DNA of 64,000 nucleotides from Leifsonia sp. TF02-11 (GCF_017565305.1 NZ_JAGEKP010000005.1:1-64000), one strand, 5' to 3'. Counted from the first letter of the stretch, positions 54,727 to 63,452 are shown. The notes: a model not told the origin generated them from the sequence alone. Made by a program: numbers and translations.

Positions 54727-56004
54727 GTGCCCACCGCCCGCCGCCAGCCCGGACCGACCACACCCGGCTGGCTGATCCGGCTCGTCGTCGTGACCGCCCT
54801 CGTCGGCGTGGGCGCGGGCATCGGCGGCGGGCTCGTCTACCTGGGCCTGCACAGCATCCAGCATCTGGCGTTCGGCTACTCGGAGGGCAGCTTCCTCGAG
54901 GGCTTGCTCGAGGCCCCTCCGGTGAACCGCGTCGTGGCGCTCGTGGTGGCCGGTATCGTCGGCGCCGTCGGCTGGTACTTCCTGCGCGCGTGGGGCCGCC
55001 GCAGGGCCGACCACGCCGTGGTGTCGGTGGAGGCCGCGGTCGGCGGCAAGCGGATGCCCGGAGTGGTGACCCTCCTGAACGCGGCCCTCCAGGTCGTCAT
55101 CGTCGGGCTCGGCGCCTCGATCGGCCGGGAGGTCGCACCGCGGGAGATCGCGGCGTGGTGGGCGTCGTGGCTGGCCGACCGCGCGGGCGTGAGCGCCAGG
55201 GAGCGGCGCATCCTGGTCGCGTGCGGCGCGGGCGCCGGCCTCGCGGCGGTCTACAACGTCCCCTTCGGCGGTGCGGTCTTCGCTGTCGAGATCCTGCTGG
55301 CCGAGATCAGTTTCGCCACGGTTCTCCCCGCCCTCGCCACCTCCGCGATCGCGGCGCTGGTGGCGCGCATCGTGGTGCCGGCCAACCCGCTCTACGTCGT
55401 CGAGCAGGTGCCGCTGCACCCGCAGATCGTGGTCTGGGCGATCCTGGCCGGCCCGATCATCGGCTTCGCCGCCGTCGGCTTCGTCCGACTGACGCGCCTG
55501 GCCCAGACCCATCGGCCGAAATCGTGGGGCATCCTGGTCGTGATGCCGCTGGTGTTCGCAGCAGTCGGGGTCGCCTCCCTCTGGCTGCCGGCGATCCTGG
55601 GCAACGGCCGTTCGCTCGGCCAGCTCGCCTTCACGGCGTCGCTGCCGGTCGTCGTCATCCTCGGGATCACGCTGGTGAAGACCGCTGCCACCGTCGGGAC
55701 CATCGGAGCCGGAGCCGCGGGCGGAACGCTCACTCCATCGCTCGCGATCGGCGCCGGACTGGGCCTGACGCTCGGCGGCGTCTGGCAGCTGGCCTGGCCG
55801 GGCGAACCCCTCGCGGCCTTCGCCCTGCTCGGGTCGGCGGCATTTCTGGCGGTGACCATGCGCGCACCGCTCACGGCACTGCTCCTGGTGATGGAGTTCA
55901 CGAACCAGGGGCCCGAGCTGCTCGCCCCGATCATGCTGTGCGTGGCGGGCGCGGTCGCGGTGGGCTACGTGCTCGAGCGCGGCCGGGTCACCGGCGTCGC
56001 CTGA
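54727..56004 (+). CDS. ClC-family chloride channel/antiporter
   Basis: 425 aa with ClC filter motifs: VSVEAAVGGKRMPG in the first filter position, GASIGREVAPRE with the gating Glu, and GTIGAGAAGGTLTPSLAIG in the third. The kept gating Glu suits an H+/Cl- exchanger. No cytoplasmic CBS domains. TAGCCT (54715-54720) ends 6 nt before GTG 54727, a leaderless start. Confidence 0.9.
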   Translation: MPTARRQPGPTTPGWLIRLVVVTALVGVGAGIGGGLVYLGLHSIQHLAFGYSEGSFLEGLLEAPPVNRVVALVVAGIVGAVGWYFLRAWGRRRADHAVVSVEAAVGGKRMPGVVTLLNAALQVVIVGLGASIGREVAPREIAAWWASWLADRAGVSARERRILVACGAGAGLAAVYNVPFGGAVFAVEILLAEISFATVLPALATSAIAALVARIVVPANPLYVVEQVPLHPQIVVWAILAGPIIGFAAVGFVRLTRLAQTHRPKSWGILVVMPLVFAAVGVASLWLPAILGNGRSLGQLAFTASLPVVVILGITLVKTAATVGTIGAGAAGGTLTPSLAIGAGLGLTLGGVWQLAWPGEPLAAFALLGSAAFLAVTMRAPLTALLLVMEFTNQGPELLAPIMLCVAGAVAVGYVLERGRVTGVA

Positions 56005-56020
56005 GCGGCGACGCGGCCGA

Positions 56021-56731
56021 TCAGTCGCAGACGTCGATGATGCTGTTGTATGTCGAGGTCTGGATGGTGTTGACCGTTACGCCGGAGCCGTCCGGTGTCG
56101 GCCGCACGTTGAAGACGAGGTAGCGACCGCCTTGCGGGCCGAGGAAGTACGTTCGGGAGCCGCTGGACTCGTCGTACCTGGAGCTGCCCTTCTTCACGTT
56201 CGGGTAGGCGGCCAGGAGCGCCGCCTCCGTGGACCCCACCCGGATGCCCGCGGTGGTCGCCGGGGATCCCGGCTGCACGGCGTCGGGGGAGGTGCGCGCG
56301 AAGACCATGCCGAGTGTGAGCGTGGGATCGGCCACGTCGGTGCCCCTGCTTTCCGCCTGCAGGAAGGAGACGCTCAGCTGGTTGTCCGGTTCGCCGTCGA
56401 CGGGTGTCGTGGAGGAGAACCCGGGCGGGCAGTCGACGGTATCCTGCTGGCGTACGAGCCCCGCCGCCTGCCCGAAGGATGCGATCGGCTGCCCGACGCG
56501 GACCCCGGCGAGCGTGTCGAAGTCGATGATCCAGGAGCCCTGGTCGGTCGGGACGTTGCCGGCGGTCGCGGTCGGTGTCGGCGCGGAGGTCGCTGTCGCG
56601 GTGGCCGTCGGCACGGAGCTCGCGGTCGCGGTGGCCGTCGGGCCGGCCTGCGGCGACGCGCAACCTGCGAGCGCGATGACGGCGAGGGCGGTGGCGGCGG
56701 CGAGCGTGGTGACGCGGCTTCGTCGGTGCAT
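56021..56731 (-). CDS. hypothetical lipoprotein with Thr/Ala/Pro linker
   Basis: 236 aa: lipobox LAGC near residue 24 and a low-complexity (AT)n(P)-rich linker of about 35 residues, then a globular domain with TTAGIRVGSTEAALLAAYP, a pattern seen in secreted SmpA-like or PepSY-neighbouring lipoproteins. GGGGGATCAC precedes ATG 56731, and TAGTCT at 56765-56770 (minus strand) is a plausible -10. Function unknown. Confidence 0.8.
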   Translation of the reverse strand: MHRRSRVTTLAAATALAVIALAGCASPQAGPTATATASSVPTATATATSAPTPTATAGNVPTDQGSWIIDFDTLAGVRVGQPIASFGQAAGLVRQQDTVDCPPGFSSTTPVDGEPDNQLSVSFLQAESRGTDVADPTLTLGMVFARTSPDAVQPGSPATTAGIRVGSTEAALLAAYPNVKKGSSRYDESSGSRTYFLGPQGGRYLVFNVRPTPDGSGVTVNTIQTSTYNSIIDVCD

Positions 56732-56880
56732 GTGATCCCCCGGTTCGTGACGACTGGTGTGGTCAGACTAGCGGCCCGCGCGGAATCGACACGCAGGGTG
56801 CCGTGTCGACCCGCCGGCCTGCCGCCTGTCCTCCGATCGGGGGCGTGCGTGGCCCGGCGGATGTTGGCCAGGATGAGGGG

Positions 56881-57489
56881 ATGCGGACAGGTCGGGTGTA
56901 CGTCGAGATCGACATCGCCTGCGCCGTCGACGACCTCTGGGCGCTGACGCAGGACCCGGCGCTGCACGCGCGCTGGGACCTGCGGTTCAGTTCGATCGTG
57001 CCCACCGACCGGCTGGCGAGCGGCGGGTACCGGTTCCGGTACGAGCGGAGGATCCCGCTGCACACGATCGCGGGCACCGGCACCTCCCTCGGCGAGCGCA
57101 CCCGGCCGGACGGCACGCGCACCTCGGCGCTCCGGTTCACGACCGGCGACCGGCTCTCCCCGCTGGGTGAAGGACGGGGCTATTGGCGATACCTTCCGAC
57201 CGAATCGGGCACCACCTTCATCACCGGCTACGACTACGTGCCCGGGTGGGGGAGGTTCCTCGACGCACTGGTCTCCCGCCCGCTGATCGGGTGGATGACG
57301 GCGTGGAGCTTCGACCGGCTGCGGATCTGGGCGGAGACCGGCACGCCGCCGGAGGAGTGGCCGCTCCGGTCGGTGCTGCAGTTCTGGCGACGGGATCGGC
57401 CGCGCGCTTCCCGGTGTCTGCGCGTCCCGCGCTACGCTCGCGGGGCGGACCGCGAGCCCGCGACCCTGGCCACCTTGGAGGCGCCGTGA
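56881..57489 (+). CDS. SRPBCC-family (polyketide cyclase-like) protein
   Basis: 202 aa with the START-like pattern VYVEIDIACAVDDLWALTQDPALHARWD at the N-terminus and GYDYVPGWGRFLDALVSRPL near the end, a ligand-binding helix-grip fold. No catalytic assignment is possible. It ends in ATLATLEAP-stop, the same residues encoded by the repeat units that follow. Coupled through them to the DUF4166 gene. Confidence 0.8.
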   Translation: MRTGRVYVEIDIACAVDDLWALTQDPALHARWDLRFSSIVPTDRLASGGYRFRYERRIPLHTIAGTGTSLGERTRPDGTRTSALRFTTGDRLSPLGEGRGYWRYLPTESGTTFITGYDYVPGWGRFLDALVSRPLIGWMTAWSFDRLRIWAETGTPPEEWPLRSVLQFWRRDRPRASRCLRVPRYARGADREPATLATLEAP

Positions 57490-57523
57490 CGCTGGAGGTA
57501 CCGTGACCCTGGAGGCGCCGTGA
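57473..57523 (+). repeat. three 17-bp tandem copies of ribosome-binding site plus GTGA
   Basis: Copies at 57473-57489, 57490-57506 and 57507-57523 share the form NCTTGGAGG/CTGGAGG then CGCCGTGA or TACCGTGA. Each supplies GGAGG, a spacer and GTG overlapping TGA. The first two GTGs open hexapeptide frames (VTLEVP and VTLEAP) that end at the next GTGA. The third GTG starts the DUF4166 gene. Confidence 0.9.
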
Positions 57524-58191
57524 CCTCGATCTTCGCCCGGGCGCTGGGGGAGGACTTCGCCCGGCTGTCGCCGATGATGCAGAAGCGGTTCGGTGTGGGG
57601 CTGGATGCCGGCTACGCGTGCGTCGGCACCGGCGTCATGTCGCGCATCCGCCGCGGCCCGTGGTGGGTCGTCCCGTTCCTCCAGCTCGGACGGCTCCGCA
57701 ACATCCTGATCGCCGACGTCGGTGAGAACGTGCCGTTCACGATCGAGAACTTCCCGTATCGGGATCCGCTCGGACGCGAGACCGTCACGTTCGTGCGGGA
57801 GTACCGGGTGCGACGTCGGCCCAGCCGTTTCGACGCGACCATGATCCTCCACGACGGACGCGTCGTCGACTACCTCGGAACGCATCAGCATCTGGCGGTC
57901 GATCTCGACTTGAGTGTCGGGGACGACGGGTCGCTGCACCTCGTCTCGGGAGCGCAGCGGTTCTACGAGGGCACGCTGGTCGGGTTCCGGTTCCCGATGC
58001 TGTTCAGCGGTCGGGCGCGCCTGCACGAATGGTTCGACGAGGACGACGGCGTGTACCGGATCCGGATGGAGGTGCACAACGCGGTGTTCGGCTTCCTGTT
58101 CGGGTACGAGGGCGAGTTCCGGTGCGAGTTCCCCGAGGCGACCGAAGCCCCGGAGCGGCTGAAGCCCGTCCGCCACGAGAGCCGCGTCTGA
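57520..58191 (+). CDS. DUF4166 domain protein
   Basis: 223 aa: FARALGEDFARLSPMMQKRFG at the N-terminus and FYEGTLVGFRFPMLFSGRARLHEWFDEDDGVYRI near the end match DUF4166, which is often fused to saccharopine dehydrogenase-like domains; here it stands alone. The GTG start is the third in the 17-bp repeat. Function unknown; the pairing with SRPBCC suggests a shared lipid or isoprenoid ligand (inference). Confidence 0.82.
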   Translation: MTSIFARALGEDFARLSPMMQKRFGVGLDAGYACVGTGVMSRIRRGPWWVVPFLQLGRLRNILIADVGENVPFTIENFPYRDPLGRETVTFVREYRVRRRPSRFDATMILHDGRVVDYLGTHQHLAVDLDLSVGDDGSLHLVSGAQRFYEGTLVGFRFPMLFSGRARLHEWFDEDDGVYRIRMEVHNAVFGFLFGYEGEFRCEFPEATEAPERLKPVRHESRV

Positions 58192-58331
58192 CCACCCGGA
58201 TCGCCCGGCGGGATAGCCTCACAGCGGACTCTGGGTTTCTCCCGGTCAGGACATAGGTCGTCCATGAGGGTCTCTCACTCGGCTGCGGTGTGCTGTGGCG
58301 ATCACGCGACACAGCTGAGAGGACGAGAGCC

Positions 58332-59684
58332 ATGGACACCGTCGACGGGGTTCCCACGGGTACGAACGACGAGGGCGCGCAGCCGCCCGCCGATGCGCGG
58401 CTGAACGCCGCTGCGCAGCCGGACCGGCGCAGGCATCGGAGCCGGCGGGTGATCGTGCTGTCGACGGCGGTCGCCGCGACGGCCGCAGTCGGGGCGGCTT
58501 TCGGGCTCGCAGCGGGCGGTGCGGCCAACGCCGCCGGAGCATCGACGTCGACCGCGTCGTCGGCGAGCATCCACGCCGTTTTCGGGCGGAGCAGCTCCGG
58601 GTATGGGTACGGCTCGGGAGGCTACGGATACGGATACGGTTCCGGCAGCGGCGGCTCCAGTTCGTCCTCCGCCTCCTCCGGGTCCTCCGCCCTGGCGAGC
58701 GCGACGGCCGCTCAGGAGGTCGGCGTCGTCGACATCACCTCCCAGCTGACCTACGACCAGGCGGAGAGCGCGGGCACCGGCCTCGTCCTGACCTCGAACG
58801 GCGAGATCCTGACCAACAACCACGTGGTCGAGGGGGCGACCAGCATCAGCGTCACGGTCGTCGCGACCGGCGCGCAGTACACGGCGACGGTCGTGGGCAC
58901 CGACGCGACGGACGACATCGCCGTCCTCCAACTCGGCAACGCCTCCGGTCTCAGCACCGCCACCCTCGACACCGCGTCGGATGCGTCGGTCGGCGAGGCG
59001 GTCACCGGCGTCGGCAACGCCGGCGGAACGGGAGGGACGCCGTCCGCGTCACCGGGCACGATCACGGCGCTCGACCAGACCATCACGACGCAGGCCGAGC
59101 AGACCGCCGCCTCGGAGACCTTGAACGGCCTCATCGAGACCGACGCCGACATCCAGGCCGGCGACTCCGGGGGTCCGCTGTTCAACTCCGCGGACCAGGT
59201 GATCGGCATCGACACCGCCGCAGAGCAGGGCGGTGCGATCGCCGGCTACGCCATCCCGATCGAGCCCGCGCTGACCATCGCCGGCCAGATCGAGTCGGGC
59301 CGGTCGTCATCGACCGTGACCATCGGCTACCCCGCATTCCTCGGCGTGGAGGTCGATTCCGCGGCTGGTGCGAGCTCGGGTTCGGGCGACGGTTCCGCCT
59401 TCGGCGGCTTCGGTTCCGGATCCTCGACCGGCGACACCGCGGGAGCCGCGACCTCCGGTGCGACGATCGCCGGCGTCATCGACGGGAGCCCCGCCGCGGC
59501 CGCGGGCCTGACCACCGGCGACACCATCACCGCAGTAAACGGCACCGCGATCGACTCGGCGTCGGCCCTCACGGCCGCGCTCGGCGCCCACGCCCCCGGC
59601 GACAGCGTCAGCGTCACCTGGACGGACGCCTCCGGCGCCTCCCACACCGCGACCGTAACGCTGGCCCAGGGCCCCGCCGCCTGA
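58332..59684 (+). CDS. HtrA/DegP-like trypsin-type serine protease with PDZ
   Basis: 450 aa: cytoplasmic N-terminus, membrane anchor (about residues 38-62), a Gly/Tyr/Ser linker (GYGYGSGGYGYGYGSG), a protease domain with His164 (TNNHVVEG), Asp195 (DDIAVLQL) and Ser279 (AGDSGGPLFNS), and one C-terminal PDZ domain. It degrades or processes misfolded surface proteins. A GAGAGGACGAGAG region precedes ATG 58332. Confidence 0.92.
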   Translation: MDTVDGVPTGTNDEGAQPPADARLNAAAQPDRRRHRSRRVIVLSTAVAATAAVGAAFGLAAGGAANAAGASTSTASSASIHAVFGRSSSGYGYGSGGYGYGYGSGSGGSSSSSASSGSSALASATAAQEVGVVDITSQLTYDQAESAGTGLVLTSNGEILTNNHVVEGATSISVTVVATGAQYTATVVGTDATDDIAVLQLGNASGLSTATLDTASDASVGEAVTGVGNAGGTGGTPSASPGTITALDQTITTQAEQTAASETLNGLIETDADIQAGDSGGPLFNSADQVIGIDTAAEQGGAIAGYAIPIEPALTIAGQIESGRSSSTVTIGYPAFLGVEVDSAAGASSGSGDGSAFGGFGSGSSTGDTAGAATSGATIAGVIDGSPAAAAGLTTGDTITAVNGTAIDSASALTAALGAHAPGDSVSVTWTDASGASHTATVTLAQGPAA

Positions 59685-59721
59685 CCCCCCCCTTTTCCAC
59701 CCCCACCCCCCGCCCCTCCGG

Positions 59722-59761
59722 CAGGAGATGTCCCCTGGGGCGCCCCGCAAACTCCTGTTTT
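59722..59761 (+). terminator. hairpin with T tail after the HtrA gene
   Basis: CAGGAG (59722-59727) pairs with CTCCTG (59752-59757), with an inner CCCCTGGGG/CCCC hairpin, followed by TTTT. It is the only intrinsic terminator in the window with a clear T tract. The 59685-59721 stretch is C-rich. Confidence 0.6.
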
Positions 59762-59804
59762 AGCGCTGAGACAGGGGAATGGGACGCCGTTTTCCTTCCG
59801 ACCG

Positions 59805-59921
59805 CTAGGCAGACTGCGCCGTCAGGAGCCGCATCAGATCGGTGACGTCGATCGAGACCGTCCGCGGCAGCTCGATCGCCGCAGGGTCGATGCCGACCGG
59901 CGCCGCCTCCGATGCCGTCAT
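59805..59921 (-). CDS. 38-aa ORF translationally coupled to the HAAS gene
   Basis: ATG at 59921 overlaps the TGA of the HAAS gene (ATGA), the same coupling seen in true operons here. The product reads MTASEAAPVGIDPAAIELPR followed by SIDVTDLMRLLTAQSA: no membrane segment, an amphipathic C-terminal helix and a net acidic charge. I recognise no family. Position as the third gene of a PadR operon and its sensible composition make it a credible small protein, possibly an accessory of the HAAS protein. Confidence 0.5.
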   Translation of the reverse strand: MTASEAAPVGIDPAAIELPRTVSIDVTDLMRLLTAQSA

Positions 59922-60976
59922 GGCGCCGGAGTCGGCGTCGGGAGCGGAGTGGGCGGCGCCGTCGGCGTCGGCGCCCCCGTCGGTGCCGGTGTGGGCCCTG
60001 TCGTCGCCTGCCGGTACGCACTCAGCGGCGAGGTCAACTGAAACGGGAGCGGCACCGCCTGGGCCTTGCCCGTCTCGACCTGTCCGGATTCCGACATCGG
60101 CGCCTCGCGCAGCGGGAACACGTTCCAGACGTAGTTGCCGCCTGCCTTCGCGAACGGGATCCGCACGCGGTTCGGGTCTCCGGTGTACTCGGAGTCGCTC
60201 CCGATGGCGGACCGCCCGACGGTGACGAGAGGCTCACCATCCTGGTCGAAGAGCTGGACGTGCTCGAGCGGCTTCCCCTCCGCGTCGTAGCCGAAGATGT
60301 TGGTGACCGGCTGGCCGTCCTGGGTGAGTCCGACGGGTGCCGGCTCGGAGTAGACCTGCGTCCCGGAGTACGCGTTGGCGGCGGCGTTCAGTGCGGCGGT
60401 GGCGAGGAACGGCGCCGCGACGACGGCCACGACGGACATCAGGACCCGTACGCCTTTCAGCCAGCCCATCGGCAACCACCGACCGCGTCCCCACTGGACG
60501 CTGACCAGCATGATCACGATCAGCACCACCCAGCCGGGAAGGCTGTCCGGGAGCAGACGCGATTGGCGCACGACGAGCATCCATCCGAGGAAGAAGACCG
60601 CCCAACCGCGGAACAGCCACCACACTGGCCGTAGCGCGAGCAGCAGGTCGGTCAGCCACGCGCCGAACCTGCTCGACCGCGCGAGCTCCGACGTCCGCGT
60701 CCTGGCGTGCGCGACGAAGTCGGTGAGGCGGCTTCGCAGCGAGGCGGCCGACGCCGCCGACCGCTCGGGTAGGCCGGCGGAGGCCCGCAGCTCGGCCGCG
60801 TACTGCGCGGCATCCGACTCGGCGAGCCGCCCGCCGTTGTCCTCGGCCTGCTCGAAGAGGTCGGACTCCAGGCCGTCGGTGAGGTCTTCGACCTCGTCGG
60901 ACGGCAGGTCGTCGAGGTGGGCGCGAACGGCGGCGGCGAAGGCCGCGACATCGTCCCGCAGGGTGGTCGTGGTCAT
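59918..60976 (-). CDS. HAAS-domain membrane protein partner of PadR
   Basis: 352 aa: an N-terminal helical HAAS (DUF1700-like) segment (VRAHLDDLPSDEVEDLTDGL), two to three membrane helices (about residues 115-215), an outside domain and a Pro/Thr tail. Such proteins are the usual co-operonic targets of PadR repressors and often act as anti-sigma or envelope-stress factors. The start overlaps the PadR stop (TGATG). Confidence 0.8.
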   Translation of the reverse strand: MTTTTLRDDVAAFAAAVRAHLDDLPSDEVEDLTDGLESDLFEQAEDNGGRLAESDAAQYAAELRASAGLPERSAASAASLRSRLTDFVAHARTRTSELARSSRFGAWLTDLLLALRPVWWLFRGWAVFFLGWMLVVRQSRLLPDSLPGWVVLIVIMLVSVQWGRGRWLPMGWLKGVRVLMSVVAVVAAPFLATAALNAAANAYSGTQVYSEPAPVGLTQDGQPVTNIFGYDAEGKPLEHVQLFDQDGEPLVTVGRSAIGSDSEYTGDPNRVRIPFAKAGGNYVWNVFPLREAPMSESGQVETGKAQAVPLPFQLTSPLSAYRQATTGPTPAPTGAPTPTAPPTPLPTPTPAP

Positions 60977-61332
60977 CAGCGGTCTCCGATCGAGTGGACG
61001 GCGGTCAGGGTCTGGGGTTCGTCGAGCAGGGCGGACATCGCGGCCGAGAACGACGTCCACGTCTCTCGCTGGCTGGCGAGCATCTCGCGGCCTGCGGAGC
61101 TGATGGCGTAGTACTTGCGGTTGGGTCCGCCCTCGGACGGCGCCATGTAGCTGGAGACGGCACCCGCGGTGTACAGCCGTCGCAGGGTGCCGTAGACGGA
61201 GGCGTCGCCGACATCGCCGAGCCCGGCCTCCCGGAGCCGGCGCACGATGTCGTACCCGTAGCCGTCTTCGTGCTGGACCACGGCCAGAACGGCCACGTCG
61301 AGCACCCCCTTGAGCAATTGCGTCGTATCCAC
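60976..61332 (-). CDS. PadR-family transcriptional regulator
   Basis: 118 aa winged-helix PadR: LLKGVLDVAVLAVVQHEDGYG, SVYGTLRRLYTAGAV and GGPNRKYYAISSAG (the wing). GTG 61332 is chosen because GGGAGG lies 5 nt upstream; a GTG at 61344 is less well placed. It probably represses its own operon; a TACAACGTATTCC-like stretch upstream (61360-61382) could hold its operator. Confidence 0.88.
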   Translation of the reverse strand: MDTTQLLKGVLDVAVLAVVQHEDGYGYDIVRRLREAGLGDVGDASVYGTLRRLYTAGAVSSYMAPSEGGPNRKYYAISSAGREMLASQRETWTSFSAAMSALLDEPQTLTAVHSIGDR

Positions 61333-61507
61333 GCGACCTCCCACTGTGTCGCGTCACACGGTACCACGGAATACGTTGTAGTGCGCGATGGAGGGTAGTG
61401 CGGCGTGTCCCGGATCGTCGACACGATCGATCCGGGCGGGGGAGACGGCGTAGCGGGGACTACAGTCGTGTCGGCCGCCCACGATGCCGCGGCCGACAGG
61501 AGGCGAC

Positions 61508-61855
61508 ATGGACGACCCCGAACAGCCCGCGTACCAGCAGCCGATCCAGCCGATCCAGCCCGGCCAACCCGGCCAGCCGATCCAGCCGATTCCGACCGCG
61601 CCGCCGGCTCTTCCGCCGCAGGCTCAACGGCTTCCGTTCAGTCAGCCGGCGATCTGGGGCTTCGTGATCTCGTGCGTGAGCCTCTTCGTGTTCGGCTTCA
61701 TCGGAGCGCTCGGTGCTGCGATCGCCGGACGCGGCTACCGTGCAGCGCGGCTCGGCCAGGCCCGCGGCGGCGGGCTGGCGATCGCGGGGATGATCATCGG
61801 CGCGATCGGATTCGTGCTCTACGCCGTCATCTTCATCCGGTCGCACCTGGGCTGA
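61508..61855 (+). CDS. DUF4190-like small membrane protein
   Basis: 115 aa: a Pro/Gln-rich N-terminus (QQPIQPIQPGQPGQPIQPI) and two membrane helices with the DUF4190 pattern (FVISCVSLFVFGFIGALGAAI, GGLAIAGMIIGAIGFVLYA). Function unknown. AGGAGG precedes ATG 61508. Confidence 0.82.
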   Translation: MDDPEQPAYQQPIQPIQPGQPGQPIQPIPTAPPALPPQAQRLPFSQPAIWGFVISCVSLFVFGFIGALGAAIAGRGYRAARLGQARGGGLAIAGMIIGAIGFVLYAVIFIRSHLG

Positions 61856-61894
61856 GTGTCGAATCCTCCACGAGCGTGCGATCGTCGAGCGGCA

Positions 61895-62353
61895 TCACTG
61901 ACGCGGTTCGTCGTTCGGGTCGTCCGCGAACCAGCCGAAGGCGGCTTCGGGTTCGCGTGTGACCCGCACGACGAGTTCCAGGTGCGCGGCACGAATCCTG
62001 TCGAAGGCGCGGGCGGCGCGCTCGTTCGTGGCCGGCTCGTCTGACCGCACCCGCACCTTCCGGTCGCGTTCGTCGTAGTACTCGACTTCTAAAGCGTGAC
62101 CCACCTCGACGGACAGCGCCTCCGCGAGGCGACGGCCTTCCGCGGCGTGGTACTTCTCATCTTCTCGCGACCGCCACACGAGGTCGTTGCCCATCGCCTC
62201 GTAGTAATGGTTCTCCCACGCCTCCATGTCGTGCCGGAGGGTATCGCTGATGCAGGACTCGCGGTAGGAGACGGTTCCGATGATGAACCACATCACACTC
62301 TCGGCGTAGTCGGGAAAGACGCGGATCACCGAGTAGTCGTCATCGCTTGCCAC
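61895..62353 (-). CDS. hypothetical protein
   Basis: 152 aa, acidic and without signal or membrane segment, containing an HYYEAMGNDLVWRSREDEKYH stretch and a C-terminal tail rich in Arg and Asp. GTG 62353 lies 6 nt after TAAGCT (62360-62365), a leaderless start. I recognise no family. Confidence 0.7.
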   Translation of the reverse strand: MASDDDYSVIRVFPDYAESVMWFIIGTVSYRESCISDTLRHDMEAWENHYYEAMGNDLVWRSREDEKYHAAEGRRLAEALSVEVGHALEVEYYDERDRKVRVRSDEPATNERAARAFDRIRAAHLELVVRVTREPEAAFGWFADDPNDEPRQ

Positions 62354-62533
62354 GATCGGAGCTTAGGACGCCGGCGCGGAGCCGCGACAACTACGCCGTA
62401 CGACCGTGATGCCGTTGGAGACGCATTGAGCCGCCTTGGCTCTCCAGAAGTTGTGGGCAAAGTGTGGGCAAATCCCGAAATCGGCGAGCCGGATCCGGCC
62501 GCCGGTGGGCTTGAATCCCTTTGACACACTGAG

Positions 62534-62606
62534 TGGGCCCCGTGGGGCTCGAACCCACGACCCGCGGATTAAAAGTCCGATGCTCTACCGACTGAGCTAG
62601 AGGCCC
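62534..62606 (-). tRNA. tRNA-Lys (anticodon UUU)
   Basis: Complete 73-nt cloverleaf on the minus strand: acceptor GGGCCTC with GGGGCCC, D-arm AGCTCAGTCGGTAGAGC, anticodon loop CTTTTAA (anticodon TTT), T-arm GTGGGTTCGAGCCCCAC and discriminator A. CCA is not encoded. Confidence 0.97.
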
Positions 62607-62663
62607 TCGCCCTCTAATCTAGCGTGGATTCCGTGCCTTCCCGTGCCGGGGCAGAATGGGAGG

Positions 62664-63293
62664 ATGTCTGACCGCTTTCACAAGCCGACACTGTTTCCCG
62701 GGGGGATGTTCGAGGCGTTCCTCGGTGGGGATGATCCGGCGCAGATCAGCAAGGTCGCCCACGAGACCGCGCAGGCGCTGCTCGCGCGGGTGCGGGAGGA
62801 TCCCGACCCAGAGATCGTGGATCGGCTGGTGGCCTACACGGACGAGCACGGCATCGACGCGATCGCCGAGTTGTGGTCGCGGTCGAACGCCAAAAGCCTG
62901 CCGGGGGCGCTCTGGCGCATCTACCTGCTGCGGCTGCTGATCCGGCAGGACGCCGACGGCACCGCCCTGCTCTACCAGCGCGGCACCGAGGTCATCGCGT
63001 CCATCGACCCTGTGGTCGCCGGGGCGCCGACGCCGGCCGGGCCGGGGGAGGTCACCGAGCTCGCCGACCGGATCCTCCGCGGGGTGTTCGAGGGGGATTT
63101 CGCCGTCGCTCTCGACCGGGCCGCCGCGTTCTGCCGGGTGACCGCCGCCGGCTGCCTTTCCATCGCCGACGATCGCGACCCGCTCGACCCGGAGCGCGCG
63201 AGCGAGCTCACCACGCGCGCGCTGCGCTTCACCCGCACCGCGGAGGAATTGACGGCGTGCGCGCGGCTCTGGCGCAGCGACTCGCTCGACTGA
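62664..63293 (+). CDS. conserved helical protein of unknown function
   Basis: 209 aa, helical and acidic, beginning MSDRFHKPTLFPGGMFEAFL; a central ALWRIYLLRLLIRQD and C-terminal ERASELTTRALRFTRTAEEL. I recall near-identical N-termini in Microbacteriaceae that databases label RNA polymerase beta subunit, but nothing here supports that. CAGAAT (62652-62657) ends 6 nt before the ATG. Confidence 0.75.
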   Translation: MSDRFHKPTLFPGGMFEAFLGGDDPAQISKVAHETAQALLARVREDPDPEIVDRLVAYTDEHGIDAIAELWSRSNAKSLPGALWRIYLLRLLIRQDADGTALLYQRGTEVIASIDPVVAGAPTPAGPGEVTELADRILRGVFEGDFAVALDRAAAFCRVTAAGCLSIADDRDPLDPERASELTTRALRFTRTAEELTACARLWRSDSLD

Positions 63294-63372
63294 GGCCGTA
63301 TTCCCCGTTCGCGTTCTCGCGCCGCGAACGCCACGCCGTGAACGCACCCCTCGCCTCCTGTACTATGGACGA

Positions 63373-63452
63373 AGCCGGACCGCAGTAACCCCGGGCTCCA
63401 ATACTTGCCGCTTCGAGCGGCCTCGCGCCGAGAGGCGTTCTGCGGTCCGGCT
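63373..63452 (+). ncRNA. candidate structured RNA (three-way junction)
   Basis: Arms 63373-63385 and 63440-63452 form a perfect 13-bp stem. Inside it are two hairpins, GCCGC-UUCGA-GCGGC and CCUC-GCGCC-GAGAGG, giving a compact three-way junction of about 80 nt. TACTAT at 63361-63366 predicts transcription from 63373, the first base of the stem. The 3' side ends CUCUUUCG. No known RNA family is recognised. Confidence 0.5.

Noticed and set aside
62664-63293. RNA polymerase beta subunit fragment
   Set aside because: At 209 aa, with no polymerase motif and its own intact start and stop, the database-style name is not supported by sequence.
63373-63452. 4.5S/SRP RNA, 6C RNA or tmRNA identity for the structured RNA
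   Set aside because: It lacks the SRP apical GGAA/GNAR core, the paired C-rich loops of 6C RNA and any tRNA-like end or tag ORF.
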